A stretch of 64,000 bases of DNA from DATCKG01 sp036562385 (GTDB lineage Bacteria > Bacillota > Sulfobacillia > Symbiobacteriales > Symbiobacteriaceae). The stretch is from positions 1-64,000 of the forward strand of contig DATCKG010000068.1 of the NCBI GenBank assembly GCA_036562385.1, in the 5' to 3' direction. Shown in pieces: positions 60,488 to 64,000 of the stretch. A model generated the notes under the pieces. It ran no database searches, had not been told where the DNA came from, and saw only the letters and a program-made list of their open reading frames with translations. The position numbers were made by a program, and so were the translations under genes. Numbering within the stretch: the stretch's first letter is position 1; the number at the start of each line of letters is the position of its first letter.

Positions 60488-61534
60488 CTAAAACAGGCGC
60501 ATCTGTCCTGCTCCTTCGTTTCCGTCTGGGCGCTCAGGATAGGGAATCCCCAGGTACTCGTATGCACTCCGGGTAACCACCCGGCCCCGAGGCGTCCGCT
60601 GCAGAAAGCCAATTTGCATCAGATACGGCTCGTAGACATCCTCGATGGTCTCCGGCTCCTCGCTGGTGGCCGCGGCCAGGGTGTCCAGACCCACGGGGCC
60701 GCCGCCGTACTTTTCGATGATGGTCAGCAGGATCTTGCGGTCCACCTTGTCCAGCCCCATGGGGTCGACCTCCATGAGCCGCAGCCCGGCATCCGCCACC
60801 TCCCGGGTGATGCGGCCGTTGGCCCGCACCTGGGCATAGTCCCGCAGCCGCTTCAGCAACCGGTTGGCGATGCGGGGGGTCCCCCGGGAACGGCGGGCGA
60901 TCTCCTCCGCGCCGCCCTCATCCAGATCCACCTTCAGAATGCGGGCGGACCGGCGGAGGATCTGGACCAGCTCTTCCACCGAATAGAACTGCAGTTGCGC
61001 CACCACGCCGAACCGGTCCCGAAGGGGCGATGTGAGCGCCCCGTACCGGGTGGTGGCGCCGATCAGGGTAAACCTGGGCAGGTCCAACCGCAGGGTGCGG
61101 GCGTTGGGGCCCTTGCCCAGGATGATGTCCAGTGCAAAATCCTCCATGGCCGGGTAGAGGGTCTCCTCCACCATCCGGTTCAAGCGGTGAATCTCGTCCA
61201 CGAACAGGACATCCCGCTCCGACAGTTGGGTGAGGATCGCGGCCAGATCCCCCTGATGGGTGATGGCCGGACCGGATGTCACCCGGAAATTGACCCCCAG
61301 TTCGTGGGCGATGATCTGTGCCAGGGTGGTCTTGCCCAATCCCGGCGGGCCATACAGCAGCACGTGATCCAGCGCCTCTCCCCGCTCCTTGGCTGCCTGG
61401 ATGTAGATGGAAAGCTGCTCCTTGACCCGCTCCTGCCCGGGATAGTCCGCCAACCGCTTGGGCCGGAGGCTCTCGTCCCACAGCTCATCCTCGGGCTTCT
61501 GCCGGGCGGAGAGAAACCGATCCTCCTGCATCAT
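60488..61534 (-). CDS. ruvB: RuvB, Holliday junction branch-migration ATPase
   Basis: A 348-residue AAA+ motor. Walker A GPPGLGKTT, Walker B LFVDEIHRLN, sensor region LIGATTRYGALTSPLRDRFG and the C-terminal winged helix (GFLQRTPRGRVVTRSAYEYLG) are intact. Full length. It follows ruvA by three bases; RuvA and RuvB together drive branch migration for RuvC to cut. Confidence 0.96.
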   Translation of the reverse strand: MMQEDRFLSARQKPEDELWDESLRPKRLADYPGQERVKEQLSIYIQAAKERGEALDHVLLYGPPGLGKTTLAQIIAHELGVNFRVTSGPAITHQGDLAAILTQLSERDVLFVDEIHRLNRMVEETLYPAMEDFALDIILGKGPNARTLRLDLPRFTLIGATTRYGALTSPLRDRFGVVAQLQFYSVEELVQILRRSARILKVDLDEGGAEEIARRSRGTPRIANRLLKRLRDYAQVRANGRITREVADAGLRLMEVDPMGLDKVDRKILLTIIEKYGGGPVGLDTLAAATSEEPETIEDVYEPYLMQIGFLQRTPRGRVVTRSAYEYLGIPYPERPDGNEGAGQMRLF

Positions 61535-61537
61535 CTG

Positions 61538-62155
61538 CTACCCCCGGTATAGATGCTTCAGGCTCAGCCTGAGCAGGTCCTCGGCCCGGGCCTCCGGGCC
61601 TGCCTCCGACCGCGCCCGCTCCAGGGCGCCGATGGCCTCCGAGCGGCTGAAACCAAGCTGAACCAGCGCCTCCAGGGCGTCCGCATAGGCATCCGGGGCC
61701 TGCGGCGCCGCGGGCACAGAAGCCGCCCCTGCATCGGTCCCGCCCTTGATCAGGGTGCCGACCTTGTCCTTCAGCTCCAGCACGATCCGCTGGGCCGTCT
61801 TCTTGCCGATGCCCGGCACCTGGCAGAGGGCGGTGATGTCTTCCAGGGCAATGGCCCGACGAATCTGCTCCGGAGTGGAGGCGGACAAGATGCCCAGGGC
61901 CACCTTGGGCCCGATGCCCTCCACCCGCAGCAGCAGTTCAAACAGCTCATACTCCTCGCGGGTCAGAAAGCCGTACAGCGTGAGGCTATCCTCCCGCACC
62001 TGCAGGGAGGTGTGCAGGCGTACCTCTTCCCCTACAGCCGGCAGGCGGGTCCGGGTACTGGTGGGCACCAGGCACCGGTAGCCCACCCCGGCCACGTCCA
62101 CCACCACCGATTCGGAACCGGCCGCCACCAGGGTCCCGCGCAAGTGGGCGATCAT
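61538..62155 (-). CDS. ruvA: RuvA, Holliday junction DNA-binding subunit
   Basis: A 205-residue protein with the three RuvA domains: OB fold (MIAHLRGTLVAAGSESVVVDVAGVGY), tandem helix-hairpin-helix (VEGIGPKVALGIL and VPGIGKKTAQRIVLELKDK) and a C-terminal RuvB-binding domain (ALVQLGFSRSEAIGALERA). The ATG overlaps the ruvC stop. Confidence 0.95.
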   Translation of the reverse strand: MIAHLRGTLVAAGSESVVVDVAGVGYRCLVPTSTRTRLPAVGEEVRLHTSLQVREDSLTLYGFLTREEYELFELLLRVEGIGPKVALGILSASTPEQIRRAIALEDITALCQVPGIGKKTAQRIVLELKDKVGTLIKGGTDAGAASVPAAPQAPDAYADALEALVQLGFSRSEAIGALERARSEAGPEARAEDLLRLSLKHLYRG

Positions 62156-62652
62156 CCCTGCAACCCTCCCAGTCGCTGTGCCAGGCTTGCCCCGCTGAGG
62201 GCGGTAATCGCCACGGCGAGGGCGTCCGCCACGTCATCGGGGCGAGGGATCTCCGGCAGGCGCAGCAGGGTCTTGACCATGGCCTGCACCTGTTTCTTGT
62301 CCGCCCGTCCGTAACCGGTCACGGCCATCTTCACCTGCATCGGGGTGAACTCCCGGACGGGAATGCCGTTGTCCGCGGCCGCCAGGAGCACCACCCCCCG
62401 GGCCTGTCCCACATAGAGGGCCGTGGTGACATTGCGGCCGAAGAAAAGCTCCTCCACCGCCAGGGCCTCCGGACGGAACCGGACCATCAGGTCCACCACG
62501 CCCCGGTAGAGGGCCTGCAGGCGCTTTTCCGGCTCCATGCCGGCGGGCGTCTCCAGCGCGCCATAAGCCAGGGCCGTTTCACGGCTGCCCTGGCGCTCCA
62601 CAATCCCGTAACCCATCAGGGCGGTACCCGGATCGATTCCCAGCACTCGCAT
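62152..62652 (-). CDS. ruvC: RuvC, Holliday junction resolvase
   Basis: A 166-residue endonuclease with the RNase H-like active site: Asp7 in GIDPGT, Glu67/68 in AVEELFFGRN, and Asp139/140 with Asp143 in RPDDVADALA. ATG 62652 has AGGTGGTG upstream. First gene of ruvCAB. A weak LexA-like half-site (CGAACATA) lies about 60 bases upstream, not enough to claim SOS control. Confidence 0.94.
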   Translation of the reverse strand: MRVLGIDPGTALMGYGIVERQGSRETALAYGALETPAGMEPEKRLQALYRGVVDLMVRFRPEALAVEELFFGRNVTTALYVGQARGVVLLAAADNGIPVREFTPMQVKMAVTGYGRADKKQVQAMVKTLLRLPEIPRPDDVADALAVAITALSGASLAQRLGGLQG

Positions 62653-62774
62653 CTGTACAGCACCACCTGAAGGCCGCCTGGCTCGGCTTCCCTTGCCAGA
62701 CGTAACCGTCACTATGTTCGGTGCGCCTCCCCCTCTCTCCTGCCCTGCCGGTCCTGTCGCCGCCGGCGATGTGA

Positions 62775-62812
62775 ACAACACGGGACGGCTGCCGCCACCG
62801 CCCAGCCGTCCC
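62775..62812 (-). terminator. Terminator after cysK
   Basis: Arms GGGACGGCTG (62782-62791) and CAGCCGTCCC (62803-62812) form a perfect ten-bp stem, followed on the minus strand by GTGTTGTT. It lies 38 bases past the cysK stop. The remaining gap to ruvC shows no gene. Confidence 0.65.
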
Positions 62813-62849
62813 TCAACTCGCTCCTGCCTGCATGGCCTTTCCGCTCTGC

Positions 62850-63776
62850 TCAGAAGCGGTACAGCTTCTCCACGCTCAGGTACCGCTCCCCCGAATCCGG
62901 CAGGATGGTCACCACCCGCTTACCGGGGCCCAGTTCCCGGGCCACCTTCAGCGCCGCCCAGACGTTGGCGCCGGCGGTAACCCCCACCAGCAGCCCTTCC
63001 CGCAAGGCCATCTCCCGGGCGGTGGCAAACGCGTCCTCGTCCCGGACCTGAATCACCCCGTCCAGGATGCTGCGGTTGAGCACTTTCGGGATGAAGTTGG
63101 CCCCCATGCCGTACAGCCGGTGCGGTCCCGGGCGCCCGCCGGAGAGCATGGGCGACGCCGCGGGCTCCACCGCGATCACCTTGCAGCCCGGCATCTTCTC
63201 CTTCAGGACCTCGCCGACGCCGGTGATGGTGCCGCCGGAGCCCACGCCGGCCACAAACGCGTCAATGGGCCCGTCCACCTGGGCCAGAATCTCCTGAGCA
63301 GTGGTGCGCCGGTGCACCTCCGGGTTTGCCTCGTTCTCGAACTGCCGAGGCATGAAGTAGCCGTGCTCCCGGACGAGCTTCTCCGCCATCCGCACGCTGC
63401 CGGCCATTCCCTCGGAGCCGGGGGTCAGCACCACCTCCGCCCCGTAGGCGGCCAGCAGGTTCCGCCGCTCCACGGTCATGGTATCGGGCATGACCAGGAT
63501 CAGCCGGTAGCCCTTCACGGCGCAGACCACCGCCAGCCCGATGCCCGTGTTGCCGGAGGTCGGCTCCACAATGGTGGAGCCGGGACCGATGATGCCCCGG
63601 CTCTCGGCATCCTCCAGCATCGCCAGCGCAATGCGATCCTTCACCGATCCGCCCGGACTGAACCATTCCACCTTGGCCAGCACCTCGGCCCGGCGCCCGG
63701 CCCCGATCTTACTGAGCCGTACCATCGGTGTCCGGCCAATCAGACCCAGCGCGTCTGATGCCACCCCGGAGATCAT
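62850..63776 (-). CDS. cysK: Cysteine synthase (O-acetylserine sulfhydrylase), PLP-dependent
   Basis: A 308-residue PLP enzyme. Lys46 in PGGSVKDRIAL is the PLP lysine, EPTSGNTG (71-78) binds substrate carboxylate and GVGSGGTITGVGEVL binds the cofactor phosphate. ATG 63776 has AGGAGGGG six bases upstream; its first 68 bases overlap the end of the JAMM gene. Next to a Mec-type JAMM peptidase it may accept sulfur from a protein thiocarboxylate, as CysM does in Mycobacterium, rather than only free sulfide. That is inference. Confidence 0.92.
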   Translation of the reverse strand: MISGVASDALGLIGRTPMVRLSKIGAGRRAEVLAKVEWFSPGGSVKDRIALAMLEDAESRGIIGPGSTIVEPTSGNTGIGLAVVCAVKGYRLILVMPDTMTVERRNLLAAYGAEVVLTPGSEGMAGSVRMAEKLVREHGYFMPRQFENEANPEVHRRTTAQEILAQVDGPIDAFVAGVGSGGTITGVGEVLKEKMPGCKVIAVEPAASPMLSGGRPGPHRLYGMGANFIPKVLNRSILDGVIQVRDEDAFATAREMALREGLLVGVTAGANVWAALKVARELGPGKRVVTILPDSGERYLSVEKLYRF

Positions 63777-64000
63777 ACCATTCCCCTCCTGCGTCCACTG
63801 GTGCATGCAGCTTCACATTGCGGACCTTCCCGTCCCGGATCAGGAAAGCCCGTACTTCGGTGGGACCCAGCAGCGATACGATCACCCGGTAGGCGTCGGG
63901 ATAATGCACCGCCATCCGGATATCGGTGCGGGAGGGTACCGCCGGCGAGGTCGGATGGGAATGGTAGATGGCCACCACCTCCTCGCCCTGCTCTGCCGCC
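63709..64000 (-). CDS. JAMM/MPN metalloprotease, Mec-like (5' end cut by window edge)
   Basis: The C-terminal 97 residues are visible; the frame is open to the right edge. The JAMM zinc motif H-x-H-x7-S-x2-D is present in AIYHSHPTSPAVPSRTDI, and SLLGPTEVRAFLIRDGKV follows as in bacterial Mec/CysO-cysteine peptidases, which release cysteine from a small sulfur-carrier protein. The stop lies 68 bases inside cysK. The upstream glutamate that completes the active site and any sulfur-carrier gene would be outside the window. Confidence 0.85.
   Translation of the reverse strand, partial: AAEQGEEVVAIYHSHPTSPAVPSRTDIRMAVHYPDAYRVIVSLLGPTEVRAFLIRDGKVRNVKLHAPVDAGGEWYDLRGGIRRAGSDWPDTDGTAQ

Noticed and set aside
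62700..62725. LexA/DinR-like site (CGAACATA...CG) upstream of ruvC
   Set aside because: Only one half matches; the second half lacks GTTC, so SOS control is not supported.

Overview
The window comes from a high-GC, endospore-forming Gram-positive bacterium of the Firmicutes. The supporting genes are spoIIGA-sigE, spoIID, sigI-rsgI, a Bacillus-order sufCDSUB cluster, and a full division and cell-wall cluster whose MurE has the meso-diaminopimelate signature DNPR. Heavy use of GTG and TTG starts and the high GC suggest a Symbiobacterium-like lineage. That last point is inference from memory of such genomes, not a database match.

Layout. 1-864: two small exported proteins (a lipoprotein cut by the window edge and a YtkA-like membrane-anchored protein). 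1023-7879: a SufR-like repressor divergent from sufC-sufD-sufS-sufU-sufB, then a SufT/MIP18-like gene and a small membrane protein. Two near-identical dyad operators lie in the divergent gap. 7905-11178: two MFS exporters with an unknown 141-residue protein between them. 11310-12272: a six-repeat beta-propeller, lectin-like protein. 12327-14345: nicotinate phosphoribosyltransferase and pyrophosphatase. 14607-19245: a complete branched-chain amino-acid-type ABC importer (livK-H-M-G-F). 19472-21505: transketolase. 21650-41902 (minus strand): sigE, spoIIGA, ftsZ, ftsA, sbp, a DUF881 gene, ftsQ/divIB, a lipid kinase, murA, murB, murG, ftsW, mraY, murF, murE, a PASTA penicillin-binding protein, ftsL, rsmH and mraZ. 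murC and murD are missing from this cluster. 42313-44634: a single polypeptide fusing a crotonase-fold domain to a malonyl-CoA-synthetase-like domain. 44680-45885: a polysaccharide deacetylase. 46045-53039: a methylmalonyl-CoA module (mutase large and small subunits, epimerase, carboxyltransferase, biotin carrier, a 67-residue subunit-like protein, biotin carboxylase), ending in 5-formyl-THF cyclo-ligase. 53419-62652: yajC, a GNAT gene, tgt, queA, spoIID, rsgI, sigI, a DUF2905 gene and ruvB-ruvA-ruvC. 62850-64000: cysK overlapped by a JAMM peptidase gene cut by the window edge.

How the parts work together. The suf block builds Fe-S clusters and is probably controlled by its divergent regulator. 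The division block makes lipid II and the divisome and runs straight into early sporulation control. A sigma-H-like promoter sits before ftsA. A promoter resembling B. subtilis spoIIG (22-base spacer, Spo0A box over the -35) sits before spoIIGA. The methylmalonyl-CoA module interconverts propionyl-CoA and succinyl-CoA, and the nearby crotonase/synthetase fusion could supply malonyl- or methylmalonyl-CoA to it. The SigI-RsgI pair is inserted in an otherwise familiar ruv-spoIID-queA-tgt-yajC neighbourhood.

No tRNA, rRNA, CRISPR array, insertion sequence or prophage was seen. The least ordinary items are the crotonase/synthetase fusion, the duplicated suf operator, the six-repeat propeller, the RsgI tail rich in Arg, Asp, Asn and Gly, and the short carboxylase-associated protein.
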